A stretch of 64,000 nucleotides of DNA from positions 186,001-250,000 of the forward strand of contig NZ_JANQAH010000007.1 in NCBI RefSeq assembly GCF_024707125.1, written 5' to 3'. Under the pieces are notes generated by a model. It did no database searches, was not told the origin of the DNA, and was given only the letters and a program-made list of their open reading frames with translations. Shown piece by piece: positions 1 through 7,011 of this stretch. The stretch is from Devosia sp. GTDB lineage: Bacteria > Pseudomonadota > Alphaproteobacteria > Rhizobiales > Devosiaceae. A program made the position numbers and the translations under genes. The stretch's first letter is position 1. Each line of letters starts with the position of its first letter.

Positions 1-84
1 GCAATCGTTTCGCCGGGCGAACGCGTGGTGTTCCAGTACACCACCAGTTCCACGAAGCTGCAGAAGAAGCTGGGTGTGGCGTAA
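1..84 (+). CDS. 3' end of an unidentified gene
   Basis: An open frame enters from the left edge and ends at a TAA at 82-84. Only 27 residues are visible, ending in a short lysine-rich tail (KLQKKLGVA). This is too little to name a family. The codon use, rich in G or C at third positions, matches the neighbours, so it is probably the true C-terminus of a gene and not noise. Confidence 0.45.
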   Translation, partial: AIVSPGERVVFQYTTSSTKLQKKLGVA

Positions 85-107
85 CGCCAGCCCATCCTCC
101 GACCACC

Positions 108-177
108 GCGTCATCCCCGCGAAAGCGGGGATCTCACTCGGCCCGCATCGAGATTCCCGCTTTCGCGGGAATGACGC
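108..177. repeat. dispersed palindromic repeat, family A
   Basis: Two arms of about 27 nt face each other (GCGTCATCCCCGCGAAAGC against GCTTTCGCGGGAATGACGC), with 13-15 nt between. The same GTCAT-CCCGCGAAAGCGGG type of unit recurs in variant form at 19080-19148 and 34109-34181, always between genes. It is a non-coding interspersed palindrome. Here it lies between two plus-strand genes and may act as a 3' mRNA hairpin. Confidence 0.7.
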
Positions 178-254
178 CGTGGCAGGAACGAATGTCCTAC
201 TTGCCTTGCCGCCTCATAGAAGGCTAAGCACGCCCCGCTGTTGAGGAGCGCCCC

Positions 255-578
255 ATGAAGATCACCGTTACCGACCAGGCAGGCGAAGTGCACGAGCTCG
301 AAGGGCTCGAAGGCTGGCGCGTCATGGAAGTCATTCGCGACTGGGGCCTCAACATCAAGGCCGAATGCGGCGGCGCGCTGAGCTGCGCCACCTGCCATGT
401 CTATGTCGACAACGAATGGCTCGGCGCTGTCGGCGCGCCGAGTGACGAGGAAGAGGACATGCTCGATAGCGTGGGCGACGTAAAGCCGAACTCGCGGCTT
501 TCCTGCCAGATCCTCTGCTCGGATGATCTGGATGGGCTCAAGCTGTCCCTGGCGCCGAGCGCGTCCAAGGATTTTTGA
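255..578 (+). CDS. 2Fe-2S ferredoxin, adrenodoxin/putidaredoxin type
   Basis: This 107-residue soluble electron carrier has the vertebrate/bacterial (Isc/P450) ferredoxin cysteine spacing: C38-x5-C44-x2-C47 and a distant C84. The stretch between C47 and C84 is rich in Asp and Glu (residues 64-71), as in the acidic interaction helix of adrenodoxin-type ferredoxins. A GAGGAG-like ribosome site lies 7-8 nt before the ATG. Length is normal. The neighbours do not tell whether it serves Fe-S assembly, heme A synthesis or a P450; no P450 or reductase is in view. The family call is firm, the partner unknown. Confidence 0.9.
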   Translation: MKITVTDQAGEVHELEGLEGWRVMEVIRDWGLNIKAECGGALSCATCHVYVDNEWLGAVGAPSDEEEDMLDSVGDVKPNSRLSCQILCSDDLDGLKLSLAPSASKDF

Positions 579-587
579 GGTAGCGCC

Positions 588-1052
588 TCAGCCGATGCTT
601 GGCGCATCGCGCTCAGCATCGAGCAGTTTTCGCACCTTTTCCAGCACCGGCAAGGCGGTGAGCAGTTCGTCCGCCGAAACGCCTTCAATGACGAACTGAA
701 AAGCCGGCGCGAGCCGGGCAATGGCATCATCGCGAAAAGCGCGGCCCTCCGGGGTCAGCCTGACCAGCTTTGAGCGGCGGTCCGTCGGGTGCGGCTCGAT
801 GGCGACAAAGCCATGCCGGCCGAGCACGGTCAGCGTATGGGTCATGGTGGCTTTGGTCACCTGGAGCGCATTGGCGATCTGCAGCGGCGTGCGGCCATCG
901 CCAAGGCGGGCCAGGTGATTGAGCACGATGAAATGGGACAGATGCAGGCCGAGTGGAATGAGGCGTGTAAACAGCGCGCTCGCCAGTTGCGAAACAATGC
1001 CGATCTCGTTGAAGAACCCGAAAACCAGAGTTCCGGCCTGCTCCTTGTCCAT
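588..1052 (-). CDS. MarR-family transcriptional regulator
   Basis: This is a 154-residue winged-helix repressor. Residues 55-80 (RTPLQIANALQVTKATMTHT) form the recognition helix-turn-helix, and residues 81-98 (ending PTDRRSKLVRLT) form the wing with the DxR-x-K-x-V signature typical of MarR proteins. It lies 23 bp downstream of the nitroreductase gene on the same strand. The two are probably one transcript, started at the large palindrome at 2226-2268, which is the obvious candidate for autoregulatory binding. MarR proteins usually dissociate from DNA on binding a phenolic ligand or on oxidation; which applies here cannot be read from sequence. Confidence 0.88.
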   Translation of the reverse strand: MDKEQAGTLVFGFFNEIGIVSQLASALFTRLIPLGLHLSHFIVLNHLARLGDGRTPLQIANALQVTKATMTHTLTVLGRHGFVAIEPHPTDRRSKLVRLTPEGRAFRDDAIARLAPAFQFVIEGVSADELLTALPVLEKVRKLLDAERDAPSIG

Positions 1053-1075
1053 GTCCGCTTACCCTGAAAACGCCG

Positions 1076-2215
1076 TTAGATGATCTTGGCCTCCAGCGGC
1101 CAGCGCGGACTGGGGCCAATTGCATCGGCATAGCCCAGCCGTGCCAACATTTGGACGGTCCCGCCCGCAGGTGCAAGCCATTGATGGGCCTCGGCGTAGC
1201 AGTCGGCCATTTCGGGAAATTCCTGGAGCGCCTGGCTTAACGGTTGCAGCCCCAAGCCCGCCGCGCTGGCAGCGAGATTGATGCGCACCCAATCGCGACC
1301 GGCCGCGATCTGGTCCTGTCGCGTATTGGTGCCGCTCACCAGCCAGACATGCGCCATGGCCGAGGAGGTATTGGCCAGCACGACATCCTTGCCCTGCGCA
1401 AAGACCATCGAGTTCGGATCGGCCGCAGTTTCTCTGGTGAAGAGGCCGAAAAGGGCAAGCGTGTCGAAGAGCGGGCCGCCGAAGTCGATGCCGTCGGGGT
1501 TGGCTTCAATTTCGGCCTTGCCGAGGCGCATCAGGTCGACGCTTTCCCTGTAGGTTCGCGGGGTGTCGATTTCGATCAGCATGGCGCGTCCAGTCAGGTC
1601 GCGGAGCCTTGCGACATGCTCGGCTTCGGCGCTGCTGCCGATGGTCAGCCCATGGCTTCCGGCGGCGTGCAGGGAGGCGAGTGTTTCGGGCGACACCGGC
1701 CGGGCGAGGTCATATGGATCTTTCAGCGAGCGCCGGTTGAGCACTTGGGCAAAGAGCGGGTCCGGAGTGACGCTGCCATCGGCAATGAACCGGGCGCGCG
1801 CTACCGGCCGCTGGTCCAGCCCCTCAGCGCTATCCCCTTCAGGAAAGAGCGCAAGATCGACCCGGTAGCCGTCCTCTGCAGCTGCAAGGATCATCAGTTC
1901 GAGGAAACATCCGAGGCCAATGGTGATCTGGCGGTTGAAAGGATCGGTCTCCGGCAACAGGCGGTTGGTGTCGACATAGAGCGTGATTTCGCCTTCGGTC
2001 CCGAGGTCGACAAGCCACGGCTGCCGATTGTGCGGATTGGGCGCGAGAATGGCGAAGGAAAGCGCCCGACGTCGCGGTTCATCGTAAAGCGAGGTGGCCG
2101 CCCAAGGAGCGAGCGCCCGGTCCGGGGTTCGCGTCGCGGCAAAGGTGCCGCCGGCCGCGCCCGCCGCCAGCACGATGCCGCCACCGGCCAGGGCAAGAAA
2201 TTGTCTGCGTCGCAT
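1076..2215 (-). CDS. nitroreductase-family protein with Tat-type signal (Acg-like)
   Basis: The protein has 379 residues from the ATG at 2215. I chose this start because GAGGG stands 6 nt before it; in-frame starts further up (2227, 2272) lie on or inside the operator palindrome. The N-terminus, MRRRQFLALAGGG, carries a twin-arginine motif and then an Ala-rich segment, implying folded, cofactor-loaded export. The body (SFAILAPNPHNRQPWLVD near residues 50-70) matches the FMN-binding nitroreductase fold in the long, two-domain Acg-like form. The substrate is unknown. The coupling to a MarR regulator suggests induction by quinones, nitroaromatics or redox stress; that part is inference. Confidence 0.78.
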   Translation of the reverse strand: MRRRQFLALAGGGIVLAAGAAGGTFAATRTPDRALAPWAATSLYDEPRRRALSFAILAPNPHNRQPWLVDLGTEGEITLYVDTNRLLPETDPFNRQITIGLGCFLELMILAAAEDGYRVDLALFPEGDSAEGLDQRPVARARFIADGSVTPDPLFAQVLNRRSLKDPYDLARPVSPETLASLHAAGSHGLTIGSSAEAEHVARLRDLTGRAMLIEIDTPRTYRESVDLMRLGKAEIEANPDGIDFGGPLFDTLALFGLFTRETAADPNSMVFAQGKDVVLANTSSAMAHVWLVSGTNTRQDQIAAGRDWVRINLAASAAGLGLQPLSQALQEFPEMADCYAEAHQWLAPAGGTVQMLARLGYADAIGPSPRWPLEAKII

Positions 2216-2225
2216 GATATCCCTC

Positions 2226-2268
2226 ATGTAGTTCGATGTCGTACTAGTAGTATGACATCGAACTACAT
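2226..2268. promoter_or_regulatory. 43-bp palindromic operator upstream of nitroreductase-marR
   Basis: Twenty of 21 base pairs match around the centre at 2247. It resolves into two side-by-side 18-bp boxes, 2229-2246 (TAGTTCGATGTCGTACTA) and 2248-2265 (TAGTATGACATCGAACTA). Each is itself a near-palindrome of the form TAGT-n10-ACTA. The centres are 19 bp apart, about two helical turns, which suits two MarR dimers on one DNA face. It lies 11 bp before the chosen nitroreductase start. Confidence 0.75.
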
Positions 2269-2325
2269 TCAAGAGGCGCGACAGCGTCCGCGCGGAACGC
2301 CTTGCCGACAGGATGGAGGGTGATC

Positions 2326-3333
2326 CTACGTGGTGCGTTCACCCAGCTTGGCGAGTTCGGGAATGAAATCCCGCACCATGGGCTGCGGTAGGGTTTCGTA
2401 GGGCAGGGGGCGCACGACGCGCATGGCGGCGATGCCCACACGGACCGTCATAAGCCCGTTGACGACACCTTCGCCGAGGCGGGCGGAAAGTTTTGCCGCA
2501 AGTCCCTGGCCGACCAGTTGCTCGACAATACCATCGGTGAGCACGAGACCGCCTGTGACGGCAAGATGGGCCAGAACCGCGCCGGTGAGCCGCCAGAACC
2601 CGAAGAAGCCGGGGCGCGCGCCATAAAGGGCCGCGATGGCTCCGGCAAGCCGCACACTCTCGTAGATGACGAAGGCGACATCGACGAGCGCCCGGGGCGA
2701 TACTGCTGTTACCAGCGCCACCCGTCGCGCCGAGGCAGCCGTCAGCGCCTTTGCGCGGGCATCGAGCGGGGCCATCAGGCTGCGTTCGGTGAGAGTGATG
2801 ATCTCGTTGCCGTCGAAGAGATGCGGAAGATTGCTTTTCACCACTTCGCGGCTGCGCGCCATGTCCGGGCGATCGGCGTAGATGGCTCCGAGACGCTCGG
2901 CGACGTGTCGGGCCAGTTTCTGGTCATCATCGCTACGGGCTCGCGCTGCGTCGGTCTTGAGAGCGTCCAGCACACGCAATCGCCGAAGGGCGAAGATTTC
3001 TCGCGCCAAGAGCGCCAGAAGGGCAACGACGAAAGCGCCGAGCACACCAAGGCCGGCCCAGCCGAGCCATTCATAGCGGGCGAAGAGGTCGCGGATCAGG
3101 CGGTCGGCGGCGAGCGCCAGGCCGGCCGAAACGAGAATGCCGCCCGCGGTCCAGGCAATGCGGCCAATCCAGCCCATACGCCGTGGCGGCGGACCGACGA
3201 GGTCAGGCTCCAGTTCGGGGTCGAACGAGGTTTCGACGATCTCGGCCTCATCAGGGGCAAAGGCGCGCGGAATGCGGACCGGCGTGGTTGTTTCGCTCTG
3301 CGTCTGGGTGGGGCGGGCGATGGGACGCTTCAT
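2326..3333 (-). CDS. ycjF: YcjF/UPF0283-type membrane protein
   Basis: The protein has 335 residues. About 50 polar N-terminal residues come first, then two transmembrane helices (about 54-80 and 89-112), then a long C-terminal domain with amphipathic helices typical of the DUF697/TIGR01620 family. The start codon overlaps the stop of the upstream ycjX gene by 4 bp, so the two are translationally coupled. In enterobacteria ycjX-ycjF belong to the phage-shock/heat-shock set, but no psp genes are visible here. The molecular function remains unassigned. The family call rests on the membrane topology plus the YcjX partner. Confidence 0.85.
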   Translation of the reverse strand: MKRPIARPTQTQSETTTPVRIPRAFAPDEAEIVETSFDPELEPDLVGPPPRRMGWIGRIAWTAGGILVSAGLALAADRLIRDLFARYEWLGWAGLGVLGAFVVALLALLAREIFALRRLRVLDALKTDAARARSDDDQKLARHVAERLGAIYADRPDMARSREVVKSNLPHLFDGNEIITLTERSLMAPLDARAKALTAASARRVALVTAVSPRALVDVAFVIYESVRLAGAIAALYGARPGFFGFWRLTGAVLAHLAVTGGLVLTDGIVEQLVGQGLAAKLSARLGEGVVNGLMTVRVGIAAMRVVRPLPYETLPQPMVRDFIPELAKLGERTT

Positions 3334-4781
3334 GCCATCCAGTCTCCAATAAGATAGTCGAGCGCGCGGTCGAAGCGGATATGGGGCAGCACTACCTCAC
3401 CGTTCGCATTGGTCTCGAGCTTTTGCGGCGGGGTGAAGCGCAGGAAATTCAGCGCCACGGGCTGTCCGTTCTCGAACAATGAATCGGGACGTTCGGGTAA
3501 GTCACCGGGAAACAAGGCGATTTCGGTTTTGCCGTCATAGGTCGTGCCGTCCAGCTCCTCACCCGCCTGCGGCGTGCCGATCAGCGTCGGCAGCGTCTCG
3601 CCCTGCTCGCGGATCGTGCCTTCGCTGGTGGCGCGAATGGCTGCGAGGGCGAGCGACTTGGTCTCGGCCCCGGCAAAACGTGCCCGCTTGCTGGCATTGC
3701 CAACGAGGCGGTTGAGAATGGCCTCCAACCGATCGTGGCTCGTGTGGTGCACATGGTCCGCCTTGGTGGCGGCGAACAAGATGCGATCGATGCGCCGACT
3801 GAAGGGGCGGAGCAGAGGATTGGCCTCGCCCTGCCGGAAGCAGGCGAGCACGGCGGTGAGTGCCGTCTCCAGATCGGCAACGGCCGCCGGCCCCGTATTC
3901 AGCGCTCGCAAAGTGTCCACCAACACAACTTGCCGATCCAGCCGGGCAAAATGATCGCGGAAGAAGGGGCGGATCACCTGGGCCTTGTAGGCCTCGTAGC
4001 GGTTTTCCAGCATGGCATAGAGGCTGTTGCCGCGGATTGGCTGGCTCGGGCGCGGCAGCGGCGCGAAGGTGAGGGCTGGCGAGCCTTCGAGGTCGCCGGG
4101 GAGCAGGAAGCGGCCGGGCGGTAGAGTGGAAAGCGCGCCATGCTCGCGGCTGCGACGGAGATAGGTCGTGAAGGCCGTAGCAAGGTGCTCGGCACTGAGA
4201 TCACTGGCGTCCTTGAGAACGTCGGTGCTGTCGAGTTCGGCAAGGAAGGTTGCTGCTTCGTCCGCATGCCCGGGCTGCCGTGCCCGCTCCAGCGCTTCGG
4301 CGCTCCACTCGGCAAAACTCTTGCCGAGCAGCGGCAGGTCGAGCAGCCACTCGCCGGGATAGTCGACAATATCGAGATTGAGCGTGGCAGGGCCCGAAAA
4401 TCCGGCCCACCATTTCGCCGACTGGAATTTCAGCACGATCCGCAGCTGCGAAATCCGCCGCGTGCTTTCGGGCCAAGTCGCGGGTCGCCCGGTCAGCGCC
4501 GCCATATGCTGTTCATAGGCGAAGCGCGGGATCGTCGCGTCCGGGTACTCGGCCAATTTCGCGCCGATGAACCGACCCTCGGCCAGCGGCGAAAAGCCGG
4601 GCAGGCGGCCTTGCGTGAGCAGGTTGTGGATCAGCGACGTGATAAAGATCGTCTTGCCGGCCCGGCTGAGGCCGGTCACGCCCAGCCGCAGGGTTGGCGT
4701 AAGCACCCCGGTGGCGCTGTCGGCAAGATTGGCAAGGGCAATGCCCAGCTCGTCGGTGATGGTGGTGGGCGGTTGCGGCAA
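3330..4781 (-). CDS. ycjX: YcjX-family (DUF463) P-loop GTPase/ATPase
   Basis: This 483-residue cytoplasmic protein has a Walker A motif, GLSRAGKT, at residues 37-44. The stretch LNLDIVDYPGEWLLDLPLL contains the D-x-P-G-like switch segment usual for the DUF463 family. Length fits the family (about 470-490). It overlaps ycjF by 4 bp. In E. coli the pair responds to envelope stress; the role in alphaproteobacteria is unknown. About 90 bp separates it from metA on the same strand, so a separate promoter is likely. Confidence 0.88.
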   Translation of the reverse strand: MPQPPTTITDELGIALANLADSATGVLTPTLRLGVTGLSRAGKTIFITSLIHNLLTQGRLPGFSPLAEGRFIGAKLAEYPDATIPRFAYEQHMAALTGRPATWPESTRRISQLRIVLKFQSAKWWAGFSGPATLNLDIVDYPGEWLLDLPLLGKSFAEWSAEALERARQPGHADEAATFLAELDSTDVLKDASDLSAEHLATAFTTYLRRSREHGALSTLPPGRFLLPGDLEGSPALTFAPLPRPSQPIRGNSLYAMLENRYEAYKAQVIRPFFRDHFARLDRQVVLVDTLRALNTGPAAVADLETALTAVLACFRQGEANPLLRPFSRRIDRILFAATKADHVHHTSHDRLEAILNRLVGNASKRARFAGAETKSLALAAIRATSEGTIREQGETLPTLIGTPQAGEELDGTTYDGKTEIALFPGDLPERPDSLFENGQPVALNFLRFTPPQKLETNANGEVVLPHIRFDRALDYLIGDWMA

Positions 4782-4871
4782 AACTTATTTCCCCATGCGT
4801 CCCTGCAAGTTAGGGACTGGGGGGCCTTTTGCAAGGGCGGAGGCGGCGCAGACGCACCGCCTCGCAAAGTC

Positions 4872-5783
4872 TTACGGCTTGCCGATCTCGCAGAGATCGT
4901 AGGGCGTCGTCTGGTAAATCTCGTTGATCCAGTTCTGGAACAGGAGATGGGCATGGCTGCGCCAGCGGTTCTCCGGCTCTACTGATGTATCCCCATTGGG
5001 GAAGAGATTGACCGGCGGCGTGGTGTCGAGCCCCGCCTTCACGTCGCGCTCATATTCATCGGCCAGCGAGCGGTTGTCATATTCCAGGTGATTGAGGAAA
5101 TAGACCGACTTGCCCGACTTTTCGCCGAGCATGCAGAGACCGATATCGCTGTCCATCAACACTTCAAGATCGTCGCCGACGCTTGCTCGATCGATGTCGT
5201 TGTAGCGCGATACCGGGATCATCGGGCTGTCCGACATGCCCCGCAGGAAGGGCGAGCGCGGGTTGGTGATGCGATGGCGGTAAACGCCAAAGGCCTTCTC
5301 GTCCATGCGGTACCGCTTGACGCCATGGAAGTGGTGCAGGGCGGCCTGTGCGCCCCAACAGATGAACATGGTGTGGTGCACATTGGTGCGTGTCCACGCC
5401 ATGATTTCCAGCATCTCGTTCCAGTAGCGTACGTCCTCGAACGGGATATGCGCAATCGGCGCGCCAGTGACGATAAAGCCGTCGAACTTGCGTTCCTTCA
5501 CCTCTTCCCAGGTCTGGTAGAAGGTCGTCAGGTACTCTTCCGAGGTGTGCTTGGACTGGTGCTCGGTGATGCGCACGAGCGAGAGATTGATCTGCAGCGG
5601 CGTAGCACCGATCAGGCGCGAAAACTGCGTCTCGGTGCGCTCCTTGTTCGGCATCAGGTTGAGAAGGCCGAACTCAAGCGGACGAATATCCTGCCGCGCG
5701 GCGCGGCTGGAATCCATGACATTGACGCCCTCGTCTTCGAGGGTTTTGCGGGCAGGCAGATTATCGGGAATGCGAATAGGCAT
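4872..5783 (-). CDS. metA: homoserine O-acyltransferase MetA
   Basis: The 303-residue enzyme acylates homoserine in methionine synthesis. The catalytic Cys142 lies in [12 protein letters not shown]. The catalytic His and Glu are in NHLEY (H232, E234). Length is typical for the MetA (class I glutamine amidotransferase-like) family. The residue that separates succinyl- from acetyl-CoA users in characterised enzymes (Gly111 or Glu111, after GAP) is Ala111 here ([12 protein letters not shown]), so the acyl donor cannot be named confidently. An AGAGG ribosome site lies 5-6 nt before the ATG. I looked for a SAM-II riboswitch in the short leader and did not find one. Confidence 0.93.
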   Translation of the reverse strand: MPIRIPDNLPARKTLEDEGVNVMDSSRAARQDIRPLEFGLLNLMPNKERTETQFSRLIGATPLQINLSLVRITEHQSKHTSEEYLTTFYQTWEEVKERKFDGFIVTGAPIAHIPFEDVRYWNEMLEIMAWTRTNVHHTMFICWGAQAALHHFHGVKRYRMDEKAFGVYRHRITNPRSPFLRGMSDSPMIPVSRYNDIDRASVGDDLEVLMDSDIGLCMLGEKSGKSVYFLNHLEYDNRSLADEYERDVKAGLDTTPPVNLFPNGDTSVEPENRWRSHAHLLFQNWINEIYQTTPYDLCEIGKP

Positions 5784-5848
5784 ATGAGCCTCTAAAAGGG
5801 CAATGAAAAGCGGATTTCGGGCATTGGCGCGTCCCCGTGGGGCACGCG

Positions 5849-6715
5849 CTAACGCATTCGCTTTTCGATGGCTGCTGCGACCAGATCGACGAATTCGTCG
5901 CCGTCGCGCACCATGGCCAGGTCCGAAGCCTCGACCGTGTAGCCAAAATTGTCGGCCAGCGCCTGATAGCGTGGCAGGCGGTTGTGCAGCAGCGCTTCAA
6001 AACCCCAAGCGCCGAACTTTGCCGGATCGACGTCGTTGTCTGCGCTGATGTTGTTCATCTGCTTGAACTCGGCCCATTTCTCGACGAGGAAGGCCGGCCG
6101 GTAATACATCGGCTTGGGGCTGTGCTTGAAGCGGCGCACCAGTTCGGCTGCGTCCTTGTCGGTGCCGCGAATATAGAGCAGCAGCGTGTTCTCAGCGAGT
6201 GTCTTCACCACCGGATCGTTCGGGTCATCGTGGTCGATGACTTCGATCAGCGAACCGCCGGTATCGGCGATGAAATCATTGTAGTCATAGAGCGCCTTGG
6301 CGCGCTCCACGAAGTGCGGCACATCGAGCAGGGCAGAAATTTCCGCCACGCGATGCTGCTCCTGCCGTCGCTGATACTCCGCCAGCGGCAGGCCACCCTT
6401 CTGCGGATCGCCGGGCGTGCCGAGATAGCTCGAAAGCGGATCGAGATTGTCGAAGGTGATGTTGGACGAGATGTAGATCGAGTCCGAGCGCAGGAGCTGC
6501 GCCAGGAATGGCACCTTCATGGCCTCGGCCTTGAAGTTGTCGACGATGTATTCGCCCATGTGCCGCGTGCCGATGCGATAGTCGACCGAATAGTGGAACC
6601 AGCGGTTCTTCCGCAGGAGGTTCGACAGCCGCGTCTTGCCCACGCCAGCCATGCCGAAGACCGTGATGGCACGGCGCGGCGCATTGATGAACTGGTCGGG
6701 CGTTTCAAACAGCAT
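5849..6715 (-). CDS. conserved P-loop ATPase of unknown role
   Basis: The protein has 288 residues from the ATG at 6715. A GTG start at 6784 is also open but less likely. Walker A is GMAGVGKT at residues 21-28. No membrane segment, DNA-binding domain or recognised partner domain is evident. It looks like a soluble nucleotide-binding protein that begins almost directly with its P-loop domain, followed by a charged region. Its stop is 65 bp before metA on the same strand, so the two may share a transcript. I recall similar proteins in alphaproteobacteria but know of no established function. Confidence 0.72.
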   Translation of the reverse strand: MLFETPDQFINAPRRAITVFGMAGVGKTRLSNLLRKNRWFHYSVDYRIGTRHMGEYIVDNFKAEAMKVPFLAQLLRSDSIYISSNITFDNLDPLSSYLGTPGDPQKGGLPLAEYQRRQEQHRVAEISALLDVPHFVERAKALYDYNDFIADTGGSLIEVIDHDDPNDPVVKTLAENTLLLYIRGTDKDAAELVRRFKHSPKPMYYRPAFLVEKWAEFKQMNNISADNDVDPAKFGAWGFEALLHNRLPRYQALADNFGYTVEASDLAMVRDGDEFVDLVAAAIEKRMR

Positions 6716-6870
6716 GTCTGGGACTTTTCTTCGGGCAGGCAGCGCGACAAAACAAAGACTTAGAGACGGTTCGGTGTTTGCCACAAAACGCCGATCCGCT
6801 CCAGAGCAATCCCATTAAACGCGGCATCGGCGGAAGTCAGGCGGCATTTTTTGCCATACGCCACGCCCTT

Positions 6871-6886
6871 TTCTGCCGATCGGCAG
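6871..6886. promoter_or_regulatory. candidate activator site upstream of the flgE sigma-54 promoter
   Basis: CTGCCGATCGGCAG (6873-6886) is a perfect 14-bp palindrome about 56 bp upstream of the sigma-54 -24 element. A TGCCGA core also occurs at about the same distance upstream of the flgI and flgF sigma-54 promoters. This fits an enhancer site for an FlbD-like activator; the activator itself is not in the window. Confidence 0.5.
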
Positions 6887-6941
6887 GGTAGGGAGCCTGC
6901 TTCAGAGTCAAAAACATAAGTTACTTCATATGGTTAACGAG

Positions 6942-6958
6942 TTGGCATTGCCCTTGCA
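6942..6958 (+). promoter_or_regulatory. sigma-54 promoter for flgE
   Basis: TTGGCATTGCCCTTGCA has the -24 (TTGGCA) and -12 (TTGCA) elements with exact GG-N10-GC spacing. It lies 53 bp before the flgE ATG, placing the transcription start near 6970. Confidence 0.8.
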
Positions 6959-7011
6959 TTGCTTGGGGCAAACAGGCGCTTGCCTCGTCTTTTGGGGAAC
7001 TGGAGTTTTAA

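Noticed and set aside
5784..5848. SAM-II type riboswitch in the metA leader
   Set aside because: The 65-bp leader has no recognisable AAGCTAAAG-type core or pseudoknot, although such riboswitches precede metA in other alphaproteobacteria.
6920..6945. CtrA box upstream of flgE
   Set aside because: TTAC and TTAA half-sites are present but are 9 bp apart, not 7.
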